From contig NC_092090.1 in the NCBI RefSeq assembly GCF_045679555.1, positions 26,638,702 through 26,702,701 of the forward strand: DNA of 64,000 nt. The letters run 5' to 3'. The position numbers and the translations under genes were made by a program. The notes beneath the pieces were generated by a model that worked only from the letters and a program-made list of their open reading frames with translations, made no database searches and was not told where the DNA came from. Positions 39,899 to 53,096 of the stretch are shown piece by piece; the first letter of the stretch is position 1; each line of letters starts with the position of its first letter. Origin of the DNA: Salvelinus alpinus (taxonomy: Eukaryota > Chordata > Actinopteri > Salmoniformes > Salmonidae).

Positions 39899-42838
39899 AT
39901 GTGTCTGTCTATCCCTGTTCTCTCCTCTCTGCACAGACCATACAAACGCTCCACACCGCGTGGCCGCGGCCACCCTAATCTGGTGGTCCCAGCGCGCACG
40001 ACCCACGTGGAGTTCCAGGTCTCCGGTAGCCTCTGGAACTGCCGATCTGCGGCCAACAAGGCAGAGTTCATCTCAGCCTATGCCTCCCTCCAGTCCCTCG
40101 ACTTCTTGGCACTGACGGAAACATGGATCACCACAGATAACACTGCTACTCCTACTGCTCTCTCTTCGTCCGCCCACGTGTTCTCGCACACCCCGAGAGC
40201 TTCTGGTCAGCGGGGTGGTGGCACCGGGATCCTCATCTCTCCCAAGTGGTCATTCTCTCTTTCTCCCCTTACCCATCTGTCTATCGCCTCCTTTGAATTC
40301 CATGCTGTCACAGTTACCAGCCCTTTCAAGCTTAACATCCTTATCATTTATCGCCCTCCAGGTTCCCTCGGAGAGTTCATCAATGAGCTTGATGCCTTGA
40401 TAAGCTCCTTTCCTGAGGACGGCTCACCTCTCACAGTTCTGGGCGACTTTAACCTCCCCACGTCTACCTTTGACTCATTCCTCTCTGCCTCCTTCTTTCC
40501 ACTCCTCTCCTCTTTTGACCTCACCCTCTCACCTTCCCCCCCTACTCACAAGGCAGGCAATACGCTCGACCTCATCTTTACTAGATGCTGTTCTTCTACT
40601 AACCTCATTGCAACTCCCCTCCAAGTCTCCGACCACTACCTTGTATCCTTTTCCCTCTCGCTCTCATCCAACACTTCCCACACTGCCCCTACTCGGATGG
40701 TATCGCGCCGTCCCAACCTTCGCTCTCTCTCCCCCGCTACTCTCTCCTCTTCCATCCTATCATCTCTTCCCTCTGCTCAAACCTTCTCCAACCTATCTCC
40801 TGATTCTGCCTCCTCAACCCTCCTCTCCTCCCTTTCTGCATCCTTTGACTCTCTCTGTCCCCTATCCTCCAGGCCGGCTCGGCCCTCCCCTCCCGCTCCG
40901 TGGCTCGACGACTCATTGCGAGCTCACAGAACAGGGCTCCGGGCAGCCGAGCGGAAATGGAGGAAAACTCGCCTCCCTGCGGACCTGGCATCCTTTCACT
41001 CCCTCCTCTCTACATTTTCCTCTTCTGTCTCTGCTGCTAAAGCCACTTTCTACCACTCTAAATTCCAAGCATCTGCCTCTAACCCTAGGAAGCTCTTTGC
41101 CACCTTCTCCTCCCTCCTGAATCCTCCTCCCCCTCCCCCCCCCTCCTCCCTCTCTGCAGATGACTTCGTCAACCATTTTGAAAAGAAGGTCGACGACATC
41201 CGATCCTCGTTTGCTAAGTCAAACGACACCGCTGGTTCTGCTCACACTGCCCTACCCTGTGCTCTGACCTCTTTCTCCCCTCTCTCTCCAGATGAAATCT
41301 CGCGTCTTGTGACGGCCGGCCGCCCAACAACCTGCCCGCTTGATCCTATCCCCTCCTCTCTTCTCCAGACCATTTCCGGAGACCTTCTCCCTTACCTCAC
41401 CTCGCTCATCAACTCATCCCTGACCGCTGGCTACGTCCCTTCCGTCTTCAAGAGAGCGAGAGTTGCACCCCTTCTGAAAAAACCTACACTCGATCCCTCC
41501 GATGTCAACAACTACAGACCAGTATCCCTTCTTTCTTTTCTCTCCAAAACTCTTGAACGTGCCGTCCTTGGCCAGCTCTCCCGCTATCTCTCTCAGAATG
41601 ACCTTCTTGATCCAAATCAGTCAGGTTTCAAGACTAGTCATTCAACTGAGACTGCTCTTCTCTGTATCACGGAGGCGCTCCGCACTGCTAAAGCTAACTC
41701 TCTCTCCTCTGCTCTCATCCTTCTAGACCTATCGGCTGCCTTCGATACTGTGAACCATCAGATCCTCCTCTCCACCCTCTCCGAGTTGGGCATCTCCGGC
41801 GCGGCCCACGCTTGGATTGCGTCCTACCTGACAGGTCGCTCCTACCAGGTGGCGTGGCGAGAATCTGTCTCCTCACCACGTGCTCTCACCACTGGTGTCC
41901 CCCAGGGCTCTGTTCTAGGCCCTCTCCTATTCTCGCTATACACCAAGTCACTTGGCTCTGTCATAACCTCACATGGTCTCTCCTATCATTGCTATGCAGA
42001 CGACACACAACTAATCTTCTCCTTTCCCCCTTCTGATGACCAGGTGGCGAATCGCATCTCTGCATGTCTGGCAGACATATCAGTGTGGATGACGGATCAC
42101 CACCTCAAGCTGAACCTCGGCAAGACGGAGCTGCTCTTCCTCCCGGGGAAGGACTGCCCGTTCCAAGATCTCGCCATCACGGTTGACAACTCCATTGTGT
42201 CCTCCTCCCAGAGCGCTAAGAACCTTGGCGTGATCCTGGACAACACCCTGTCGTTCTCAACTAACATCAAGGCGGTGGCCCGTTCCTGTAGGTTCATGCT
42301 CTACAACATCCGCAGAGTACGACCCTGCCTCACACAGGAAGCGGCGCAGGTCCTAATCCAGGCACTTGTCATCTCCCGTCTGGATTACTGCAACTCGCTG
42401 TTGGCTGGGCTCCCTGCCTGTGCCATTAAACCCCTACAACTCATCCAGAACGCCGCAGCCCGTCTGGTGTTCAACCTTCCCAAGTTCTCTCACGTCACCC
42501 CGCTCCTCCGCTCTCTCCACTGGCTTCCAGTTGAAGCTCGCATCCGCTACAAGACCATGGTGCTTGCCTACGGAGCTGTGAGGGGAACGGCACCTCAGTA
42601 CCTCCAGGCTCTGATCAGGCCCTACACCCAAACAAGGGCACTGCGTTCATCCACCTCTGGCCTGCTCGCCTCCCTACCACTGAGGAAGTACAGTTCCCGC
42701 TCAGCCCAGTCAAAACTGTTCGCTGCTCTGGCCCCCCAATGGTGGAACAAACTCCCTCACGACGCCAGGACAGCGGAGTCAATCACCACCTTCCGGAGAC
42801 ACCTGAAACCCCACCTCTTTAAGGAATACCTAGGATAG
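39899..42838 (+). CDS. L2-type LINE ORF2: APE endonuclease and reverse transcriptase
   Basis: 979 codons, open from ATG at 39899 (an in-frame TAG lies about 30 bp upstream, so no longer start in this frame) to TAG at 42836-42838. The apurinic-type endonuclease occupies roughly residues 44-255, with its motifs in place: NCRSAANK, LTETW (Glu74), GDFN (182-185) and SDH (244-246). A Pro/Ser-rich linker follows (about 256-420). Reverse transcriptase lies at about 520-760, with NNYRPVSLL, motif A DLSAAFD (Asp610, Asp616), motif B TGVPQGSVLGP and motif C YADD (699-702). The C-terminal domain ends HLKPHLFKEYLG. The protein nicks the target and copies the element's RNA in place. Every catalytic residue I can check is present, so it may be active. 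Confidence 0.95.
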   Translation: MCLSIPVLSSLHRPYKRSTPRGRGHPNLVVPARTTHVEFQVSGSLWNCRSAANKAEFISAYASLQSLDFLALTETWITTDNTATPTALSSSAHVFSHTPRASGQRGGGTGILISPKWSFSLSPLTHLSIASFEFHAVTVTSPFKLNILIIYRPPGSLGEFINELDALISSFPEDGSPLTVLGDFNLPTSTFDSFLSASFFPLLSSFDLTLSPSPPTHKAGNTLDLIFTRCCSSTNLIATPLQVSDHYLVSFSLSLSSNTSHTAPTRMVSRRPNLRSLSPATLSSSILSSLPSAQTFSNLSPDSASSTLLSSLSASFDSLCPLSSRPARPSPPAPWLDDSLRAHRTGLRAAERKWRKTRLPADLASFHSLLSTFSSSVSAAKATFYHSKFQASASNPRKLFATFSSLLNPPPPPPPSSLSADDFVNHFEKKVDDIRSSFAKSNDTAGSAHTALPCALTSFSPLSPDEISRLVTAGRPTTCPLDPIPSSLLQTISGDLLPYLTSLINSSLTAGYVPSVFKRARVAPLLKKPTLDPSDVNNYRPVSLLSFLSKTLERAVLGQLSRYLSQNDLLDPNQSGFKTSHSTETALLCITEALRTAKANSLSSALILLDLSAAFDTVNHQILLSTLSELGISGAAHAWIASYLTGRSYQVAWRESVSSPRALTTGVPQGSVLGPLLFSLYTKSLGSVITSHGLSYHCYADDTQLIFSFPPSDDQVANRISACLADISVWMTDHHLKLNLGKTELLFLPGKDCPFQDLAITVDNSIVSSSQSAKNLGVILDNTLSFSTNIKAVARSCRFMLYNIRRVRPCLTQEAAQVLIQALVISRLDYCNSLLAGLPACAIKPLQLIQNAAARLVFNLPKFSHVTPLLRSLHWLPVEARIRYKTMVLAYGAVRGTAPQYLQALIRPYTQTRALRSSTSGLLASLPLRKYSSRSAQSKLFAALAPQWWNKLPHDARTAESITTFRRHLKPHLFKEYLG

Positions 42839-42994
42839 GATAAAGTAATCCTTCTCACCCCCCCCCCCTTAAAAGATTTAGATGCACTATTGTAAAGTGG
42901 CTGTTCCACTGGATGTCATAAGGTGAATGCACCAATTTGTAAGTCGCTCTGGATAAGAGCGTCTGCTAAATGACTTAAATGTAAATGTAAATGT

Positions 42995-43205
42995 AATACA
43001 TGAATGTAGGAGGCACAGAGAGAGGTGAAAAGTGGGTAGAGATAGAGAGAGAGCGAAAGATAGAAAGAGAGAGAGAAACATAGGGGGAGAGAAAAAGAGA
43101 GAGAAAGAGAGAAAGAGAGAGAGACATAGGGGGAGAGAAAAAGAGAAAAAGAGAGAAAGAGAGAAAGAAAGAGACCTAAGTAGAAGACAGACAGAGAAAG
43201 ACATA
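42995..43205. repeat. imperfect (GA)-rich tract
   Basis: GAGAGA, GAAAGAGA and ACATAGGGGGAGAGAAAA units alternate between the LINE and the Tc1-like element. Minus-strand Ser/Leu/Phe frames are repeat translations. Confidence 0.9.
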
Positions 43206-43493
43206 CAGTCAAAAGTTTGGACACACCTACTCCGTCAAGGGGTTTTTCTTTACATTGTAGAATAATAGTGAAGACATCAAACGTATGATATAACAGATAT
43301 GGAATGATGTAGTAACCAAAAAACAAATTTTATATTTGAGATTCTTCAAAGTAGCCACTCTTTGCCTTGATGACAGCTTTGCATACTCTTGGCATTCTCT
43401 CAACCAGCTTCATGAGGTAGTCACCTGGAATGCATTTCAATTAACAGCTGTGCCTTGTTAAAAGTTCATTTGTGGAATTATTTTCCTTCTTAA

Positions 43494-44535
43494 CCTCTCT
43501 AGGGTACGTGAGATGTTAGCGTACCACCTCTTCAACAGCCAGTGAAACTGCAGGGCGCCAAATTCAAATACAGAAATACTCATTATAAAAATTCAGAAAA
43601 CAAAACATATTTTACATAGGTTTAAAGATGAACTTCTTGTGAATCCAACCACGGTGTCAGATTTAAAAAATGCTTTACGGCGAAAGCATACCTTACGATT
43701 ATTTGAGAACATAGCCCAGCAGACAAATCATTACAAACAGTAACCAGCCAAGTAGAAGAGTTACACAAGTCAGAAATAGAGATAAAATGAATCCCTTACC
43801 TTTGATGATCTTCATATGGTTGCACTCAGAAGACATTCATTTACTCAATAAATTTTCCTTTTGTTCAATAAAGTCTCTTTATATCCAAAAACCTCAATTT
43901 TGTTTGCACGTTTTCTTCAGTAATCCACAGGCTCAAACACAGTCACAACAGACAGACAGAAGAAATCAAAATTGTGTCCGTAAAGTTCATAGAAACATGT
44001 GAAACGATGTTTATATTAAATCTTCAGGTTGTTTTTAGCCTAAATAAACGATAATATTTCAACCGGATAATAACGTCGTCAATATAAAAGGTAAACATGA
44101 AAGGCACTCTCTCGGTCGCGCGCATGAAACAGCTCTGTGACACGGCAGGGTCCACTCATTCAGACTGCTCTTACTCCCTCATTTTTCAGAATACAAGCCT
44201 GAAACAATTTCTAAAGACTGTTGACATCTAGTGGAAGGCATAGGAACTGCAATTTGAGTCCTAAGTTAATGGATACTGTAATGGCATTAAATAGAAAACT
44301 ACAAAACCAAAAAAATACGACTTCCTGAATAGATTTTTCTCAGGTTTTCGCCTGCCAAATCAGTTCTGTTATACCCACAGACACTATTTTAACAGTTTTG
44401 GAAACTTTAGAGTGTTTTCTATCCAAATCTACCAGTTATATGCATATCATATCTTCTGGGCCCGAGAAGCAGGCAGTTTAATTTGGGCATGCTTTTCATC
44501 CAAAATTCCAAATGCTGCCCCCTACCCTAGAGAAG
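43494..44535 (+). mobile_element. TTAA-flanked MITE (piggyBac-like), copy 3, complete and nested
   Basis: Bounded by TTAA at 43490-43493 and 44536-44539, with inverted termini CCTCTCTAGGGTA and TACCCTAGAGAAG. It carries the shared MITE body (TTTTTCTCAGGTTTTCGCCT, AACAGTTTTGGAAACTTTAG), with one copy of the module that is doubled in copies 1 and 2. Removing it and one TTAA restores continuous Tc1 leader sequence. That is strong internal evidence for TTAA-specific insertion, the hallmark of the piggyBac superfamily. Confidence 0.92.
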
Positions 44536-44626
44536 TTAATGCGTTTGAGCCAATCAGTTGTGTTGTGACAAGGTAGGGGTGGTATACAGCAGATAGCCCT
44601 ATTTGATAAAAGACCAAGTCCATATT

Positions 44627-45627
<1,001 letters not shown>

Positions 45628-45809
45628 AATATATTTAGAATTGTTTAATACTTTTTTGGTTACGACATGATTCCATATGTGTTATTTCATAGTTTTGATG
45701 TCTTCACTATTATTCTACAATGTAGAAAGTAGTAAAAATAAAGAAAAACCCTTGAATGAGTAGGTGTGTCCAAACTTTGACCGGTAGTGTATGTGTGCAG
45801 TAGGATCAT

Positions 45810-46275
45810 TGCGTGTCTCCAGGAGGATCATGTGTCTCCAGGAGGATCATTGTGTGTCTCCAGGAGGTTAACTGTGTGTCTGCAGGAGGCTCATTGTGTG
45901 TGTCTTTCCAGGAGGATCATTGTGTGTGTCTCTCCAGGAGGCTCATTGTGTGTGTGTTTCTCCAGGAGGATCATTGTGTGTGTCTCTCCAGGATGATCAT
46001 TGTGTGTCTCTCCAGGAGGTTCACTGTGTGTGTGTGTCTCCAGGAGGAGTATTGTGTGTATCCAGGAGGATCATTGTGTGTGTCTCAAGGAGGATCATTG
46101 TGTGTGTCTCTCCAGGAGGATCATTGTGTGTGTCTCTCCAGGAGGATTATTGTGTGTGTCTCTCCAGGAGGATCATTGTGTGTGTCTCAAGGAGGATCAT
46201 CGTGTGTGTCTCTCCAGGAGGATCATTGTGTGTGTGTTTCCAGGAGGATCATTGTGTTTCTACAGGAGGAACAGT
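45810..46275. repeat. minisatellite of about 26 bp, about 18 copies
   Basis: Unit CCAGGAGGATCATTGTGTGT + GTCTCT with length variation in the GT and CT runs (about 20 to 28 bp). Because the unit length varies, three plus-strand frames stay open and read CVSPGGSL or SRRIIVC repeats. These are not genes. Confidence 0.95.
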
Positions 46276-46845
46276 GCTAAGCTATGCTGCAGTCAGAGGT
46301 AATCTCCACCATCTCTATTAATGAGCTTTATCATTAGACAGATCTGTGCCGTAATCCAATATGGGACAACAAACACACACATGCACACTCACATACACAT
46401 ACAACCCCCTACTGCCCAGCACAGGGACTGAGCCTCAGTGAGCCCAGGCCTTAAACCACCCCTTGGAAGGCAATTAAGAGTTTAACCTGAATGCAGCCTG
46501 GTGAATCCAGAGAGAGACTCCTCAGTCTCCAGTCAAATAGAGTAGGACACAGCAGAAAGAGATAGTTTCAGGAGAGGTGGAGAGGTTGTGGAGAGAGGAA
46601 GAAAGAGAGGGGAAGAGAGACGGACACAGAGAGAGAGAAAAGGAGAGAGACAAAGAGAGATGGAGAGGGTGTGGAGAAAGGAAGAGAGAGAGAGGGAGAG
46701 GGAGAGAGATGGAGAGATGGACACGAGAGAGAGAAAAGGAGAGAGAGAGAGAGAGAGAGAGATGGAGCGATATTCGTCAGAGAAAGAGAGCAAAATCAAC
46801 AAAGATGGGACAAGAGCCAGAAGAAGAGGTTGAGCGAGGGAGCGG
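46276..46845. other. intergenic DNA merging into purine-rich repeat
   Basis: Unique sequence to about 46555, then imperfect GAGAGA/GATGGAGAG repeats. No coding signal. Confidence 0.5.
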
Positions 46846-47018
46846 GTAGAGAGAGATAGAGATAGGTAGAGAGAGATAGCAATAGGTAGAGAGAGATAGC
46901 GATAGGTAGAGAGAGATAGAGATAGGTAGAGAGAGATAGAGATAGGTAGAGAGAGATAGAGATAGGTAGAGAGAGATAGAGATAGGTAGAGAGAGATAGA
47001 GATAGGTAGAGAGAGAGA
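46846..47018. repeat. 20-bp tandem repeat, about 8.5 copies
   Basis: Unit GTAGAGAGAGATAGAGATAG repeated with one variant (GCAATAG or GCGATAG) in the first units. Confidence 0.95.
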
Positions 47019-48002
47019 GCAGCAGTGCTAGGCTAAGCTCAGTGCAGTCAAAGTACACAGCATTGCCTGGCTGAGAGAAAGGTCATCCCCTCATCCTCTC
47101 CAAGGACTTCCTAAAATAAAGTCTCCTATCCTGCACTTTCCAGAGCAAACAACCTCCTCAGTTCTTTATTAACTAAATATGAGCCACTCTGACCGGGGGA
47201 CAAAAATTCAATATTTTCCCCACAAAATATTTAAACCAAGCAAATAAACAGATAAATAAATAGACCTCCCCTGCCGACGGAGGAGGACGGCCAGCACTCT
47301 GGATGTAATTTGACGGCCCAGTTATTTGAAGGGCCAGAGCCCACAGCTACTCATTTGAGGACCTGTCAATCAAAGCAAGAGCGAAAAGCGACGCCGGTGT
47401 TGTCGCCATGGAGGTGTGTGTGGAAGGTGTGTGTGTGTGTTTCTGTGCGTGTGCGTGTTGTCACACACACATCCTTCTTCAAGGTTGGAGCAGATAAGGT
47501 GAGCATCTCTCCTTATGAATACATCACACCATCCCCCATCCTCTCTCCTCTCATCCCCCTCTCTGGGCAACCTATCAAAACATCTTCATGCTGGCCTAAT
47601 AGCCGGAGCTTTCATCGCGTTGTGTTCGCTGTCCAGGAGATGCATTAAACATGATGACCGTGAGAGAGAAGAGAGGTGCAGCGGCAGAGAGAGTGACTTG
47701 TCTCGGCTAATTCCACCCGGCTGATTACGTTTTAAACCGCCACGTCAGGTCCGCCCTCTCTGGGGAAACTCACAACGCTTTTAGCTTCTTTTCTTCTCAT
47801 CTAAAAAGGCTGTTTCTCTCTCTCTCTGGCCAGCCGGTCAGGCAGGCATGGAGGAAGAGGCCAGTGGCATCAAACAGGCATATTAGATGATATTTTTGTT
47901 CAGTGTAGATGATGACTCAATTATGCCTGGCTTCTCATTGCTGTGCTATCTTGGCATAAGTAAATAGAGCCATTCTAATCCCACTAATATGGATGGCAGA
48001 GC
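47019..48002. promoter_or_regulatory. candidate cluster of conserved non-coding elements
   Basis: Three non-repetitive blocks look conserved by texture: 47190-47410 (CACAAAATATTTAAACCAAG, GACGGCCCAGTTATTTGAAG, ACCTGTCAATCAAAGCAAGA), 47595-47760 (GGCTGATTACGTTTTAAACC) and 47870-47995 (GCATATTAGATGATATTTTT, CTAATCCCACTAATATGGAT). CAATCAAAG, TGATTA and TAATATG cores would suit HMG-box and homeodomain factors. No alignment was made. Confidence 0.3.
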
Positions 48003-48096
48003 GCTAACTAAGCTAACACAGCTAACTAGGCTAACACCGCTAACTAGGCTAACACCGCTAACTAGGCTAACGCCGCTAACTAGGTTAACGCCGCTA
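48003..48096. repeat. 18-bp tandem repeat, about 5 copies
   Basis: GCTAACTAGGCTAACACC units with small changes (ACGCC, AGGTT). Confidence 0.95.
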
Positions 48097-48422
48097 AGGA
48101 AGTGATACAGAAATAAGCACAAATGTTACAAACCAACTCAGGGGAACCGGGCTCAAAAATGAGCTGTGAATCTGAATGAGAGAGGAGAGGGAAGTAGTGG
48201 AGGTTTCTCTGGCCCTCAGACAGGCAGAGCCAAGAGGAAAAGCTTGTCAAGCTGAAGACTAAGAGTGGTTACCAGAGTGATGGAAATGGTAATGTTTTGG
48301 AGCAGCAGGCCTCTGGAGCTAAGGGCTGGTCCAGGGCTGGACATGTCCACTGAAGACCCAGCCGGGGGAGTTAAGGAAAAAGTGGGTCAGAGGACTTCAG
48401 AGCCACTAGTGAAGATCAAGGC
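48097..48422. other. short intergenic stretch, no gene seen
   Basis: A 97-codon plus-strand frame crosses this region and the GA tract. It has no domain. Confidence 0.4.
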
Positions 48423-48487
48423 TGAGAGAGAGAGAGAGCGAGAGCGAGAGCGAGAGCGAGAGCGAGAGAGAGAGAGAGAGAGAGAGA
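48423..48487. repeat. (GA)n/(GCGA)n microsatellite, 5' flank of LINE copy C
   Basis: GAGAGAGA with a block of GCGAGA units in the middle. It abuts the 5' end of LINE copy C exactly. Confidence 0.96.
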
Positions 48488-51400
48488 CAAACACCTGCCT
48501 GCAGGTGACAGCATTCCCTCCCCCATATGCCCCCCTAGGCACAACTATGACAACATAACTAACAAAAACGGGTCACAACTCCTGCAGCTCTGTCGCACGC
48601 TGGGTATGTACATAGTCAATGGTAGGCTTCGAGGGGACTCCTATGGTAGGTTCACCTATAGCTCATCTCTTGGCAGTAGCACTGTAGACTACTTTATCAC
48701 TGACCTCAACCCAGAGTCTCTCAGAGCGTTCACAGTCAGCCCACTGACACCCCTATCAGACCACAGCAAAATCACAGTCTACTTGAACAGAGCAATACTC
48801 AATCATGAGGCATCAAAGCCAAAGGAACTGAGTAACATTAAGAAATGCTATAGATGGAAGGAATGCAGTTTGGAAACCTACCAAAAAACAATTAGGCAAC
48901 AGCAAATTCAATCCCTTTTAGACAACTTCCTGGGTAAAATGTTCCACTGCAATAGTGAAGGTGTAAACTTGGCAGTAGAAAATCTTAACAGTATATTTGA
49001 CCTCTCAGCTTCCCTATCAAATCTAAAAATCTCAAATAGAAAACCGAAGAAAATGAACAACAATGACAAATGGTTTGATAAAGAATGCAAAAATCTAAGA
49101 AATAAATTGAGGAACCTGTCCAACCAAAAACATAGAGACCCGGAAAACCTGAGTCTACGCCTTCACTATGGTGAATCACTAAAACAATACAGAAATACAC
49201 TACGGAAAAAGAAGGAACAGCACGTCAGAAATCAGCTCAATGTAATTGAAGACTCCATAGACTCTAACCAATTCTGGGAAAATTGGAAAACACTAAACAA
49301 ACAACAACACGAAGAATTATCTATCCAAAATGGAGATGTATGGGTAACCCACTTCTCCAATCTTTTTGGCTCTATAACAAAGAATAAAGAACAAAAACAT
49401 ATACATGATCAAATACAAATCCTAGAATCAACTATTAAAGACTACCAGAACCCACTGGATTCTCCAATTACCTTGAATGAGTTACAGGACAAAATAAAAA
49501 CCCTCCAACCCAAAAAGGCCTGTGGTGTTGATGGTATCCTTAATGAAATGATCAAATATACAGACAACAAATTCCAATTGGCTATACTAAAACTCTTTAA
49601 CATCGTCCTTAGCTCTGGCATCTTCCCCAATATTTGGAACCAAGGACTGATCACCCCAATCCACAAAAGTGGAGACAAATTTGACCCCAATAACTACCGT
49701 GGAATATGCGTCAACAGTAACCTTGGGAAAATCCTCTGCATTATCATTAACAGCAGACTCGTACATTTCCTCAATGAAAACAATGTACTGAGCAAATGTC
49801 AAATTGGCTTTTTACCAAATTACCGTACAACAGACCATGTATTCACCCTACACACCCTAATTGACAACCAAACAAACCAAAACAAAGGCAAAGTCTTCTC
49901 ATGCTTTGTTGATTTCAAAAAAGCCTTCGACTCAATTTGGCATGAGGGTCTGCTATACAAATTGATGGAAAGTGGTGTTGGGGGTAAAACATACGACATT
50001 ATAAAATCCATGTACACAAACAACAAGTGTGCGGTTAAAATTGGCAAAAAACACACACATTTCTTCACACAGGGTCGTGGGGTGAGACAGGGATGCAGCT
50101 TAAGCCCCACCCTCTTCAACATATATATCAACGAATTGGCGCGGGCACTAGAACAGTCTGCAGCACCCGGTCTCACCCTACTAGAATCCGAAGTCAAATG
50201 TCTACTGTTTGCTGATGATCTGGTGCTTCTGTCACCAACCAAGGAGGGCCTACAGCAGCACCTAGATCTTCTGCACAGATTCTGTCAGACCTGGGCCCTG
50301 ACAGTAAATCTCAGTAAGACCAAAATAATGGTGTTCCAAAAAAGGTCCAGTCACCAGGACCACAAATTCCATCTAGACACCGTTGCCCTAGAGCACACAA
50401 AAAACTATACATACCTCGGCCTAAACATCAGCACCACAGGTAACTTCCACAAAGCTGTAAACGATCTGAGAGACAAGGCAAGAAGGGCCTTCTATGCCAT
50501 CAAAAGGAACATAAATTTCAACATACCAATTAGGATCTGGCTAAAAATACTTGAATCAGTCATAGAGCCCATTGCCCTTTATGGTTGTGAGGTCTGGGGT
50601 CCGCTCACCAACCAAGATTTCACAAAATGGGACAAACACCAAATTGAGACTCTGCATGCAGAATTCTGCAAAAATATCCTCCGTGTACAACGTAGAACAC
50701 CAAATAATGCATGCAGAGCAGAATTAGGCTGATACCCACTAATTATCAAAATCCAGAAAAGAGCCGTTAAATTCTACAACCACCTAAAAGGAAGCGATTC
50801 CCAAACCTTCCATAACAAAGCCATCACCTACAGAGAGATGAACTTGGAGAAGAGTCCCCTAAGCAAGCTGGTCCTAGGGCTCTGTTCACAAACACAAACA
50901 CACCCCACAGAGCCCCAGGACAACAGCACAATTAGACCCAACCAAATCATGAGAAAACACAAAGATAATTACTTGACACATTGGAAAGAATTAACAAAAA
51001 AACAGAGCAAACTAGAATGCTATTTGGCCCTAAACAGAGAGTACACAGTGGCAGAATACCTGACCACTGTGACTGACCCAAACCCAAAGCTTTGACTATG
51101 TACAGACTCAGTGAGCATAGCCTTGCTATTGAGAAAGGCCGCCGTAGGCAGACATGGCTCTCAAGAGAAGACAGGCTATGTGCACACTGCCCACAAAATG
51201 AGGTGGAAACTGAGCTGCACTTCCTAACCTCCTGCCCAATGTATGACCATATTAGAGAGACATATTTCCCTCAGATTACACAGATCCACAAAGAATTTGA
51301 AAACAAATCCAATTTTGATAAACTCCCATATCTACTGGGAGAAATTCCACAGTGTGCCATCACAGCAGCAAGATTTGTGACCTGTTGCCACAAGAAAAGG

Positions 51401-51666
51401 GCAACCAGTGAAGAACAAACACCATTGTAAATACAACCCATATTTATGCTTATTTATTTTAACTTGTGTGCTTTATCCATTTGTACATTGTTACAACACT
51501 GTATATTTATAATATAACATTTGTAATGTCTTTATTGTTTTGAAACTTCTGTATGTGTAATGTTTACTGTTAATTTGTATTGTTTATTTCACTTTTGTAT
51601 AATATCTACCTCACTTGCTTTGGCAATGTTAACACATGTTTCCCATGCCAATAAAGCCCCTTGAAT

Positions 51667-51672
<6 letters not shown>
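48488..51672 (+). mobile_element. 5'-truncated non-LTR retrotransposon, copy C
   Basis: Starts within the endonuclease domain directly after (GA)n and ends with CCATGCCAATAAAGCCCC, two TTGAA units and (GA)45. It is the longest copy in this group. It shares near-identical sequence with copy B from about 49937 on. Confidence 0.93.
48489..51430 (+). pseudogene. LINE ORF2 (endonuclease C-terminus, RT, zinc motif), disabled
   Basis: The frame is already open at the 5' junction (reads NITNKNGSQLLQLC just upstream of ATG 48606). The 708 codons from 48606 contain the endonuclease SDH motif (51-53), the RT region KKACGVDG (303-310), motif A CFVDFKKAFD (433-442), motif B GVRQGCSLSP and motif C FADD (535-538). 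A C-to-T change (CGA in copy B at 14328, TGA here at 50730-50732) ends it early. A second lesion near 51083 is a net 4-base deletion relative to copy B. The C-terminal CX2CX9HX4C motif persists beyond both. The element could not complete a cycle. Confidence 0.9.

Positions 51673-53023
<1,351 letters not shown>

Positions 53024-53093
<70 letters not shown>
53024..53093. repeat. (CA)35 microsatellite
   Basis: About 70 bp of uninterrupted CA. Confidence 0.98.

Positions 53094-53096
<3 letters not shown>

Larger units (their letters stand above)
38441..42994 (+). mobile_element. full-length L2-type LINE (RSg-1-like), apparently intact
   Basis: Structure: a 1.46-kb 5' region with 445-bp tandem units, a 979-codon uninterrupted endonuclease-RT frame, and a short 3' untranslated region. 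The 3' end carries GTAAGTCGCTCTGGATAAGA, GCGTCTGCTAAATGAC and the tail TTAAATGTAAATGTAAATG. That tail is the L2-type 3' end shared with several fish SINEs. No frameshift or stop was seen, so it may be a recent insertion. No separate ORF1 was found. Confidence 0.92.

Noticed and set aside
40470..41120. 216-codon frame rich in Ser, Pro and Leu
   Set aside because: It is an out-of-phase shadow of the LINE frame at 39899-42838.
45787..46321. Three overlapping frames rich in Cys, Gly and Ser
   Set aside because: They are translations of the 26-bp minisatellite in three phases.
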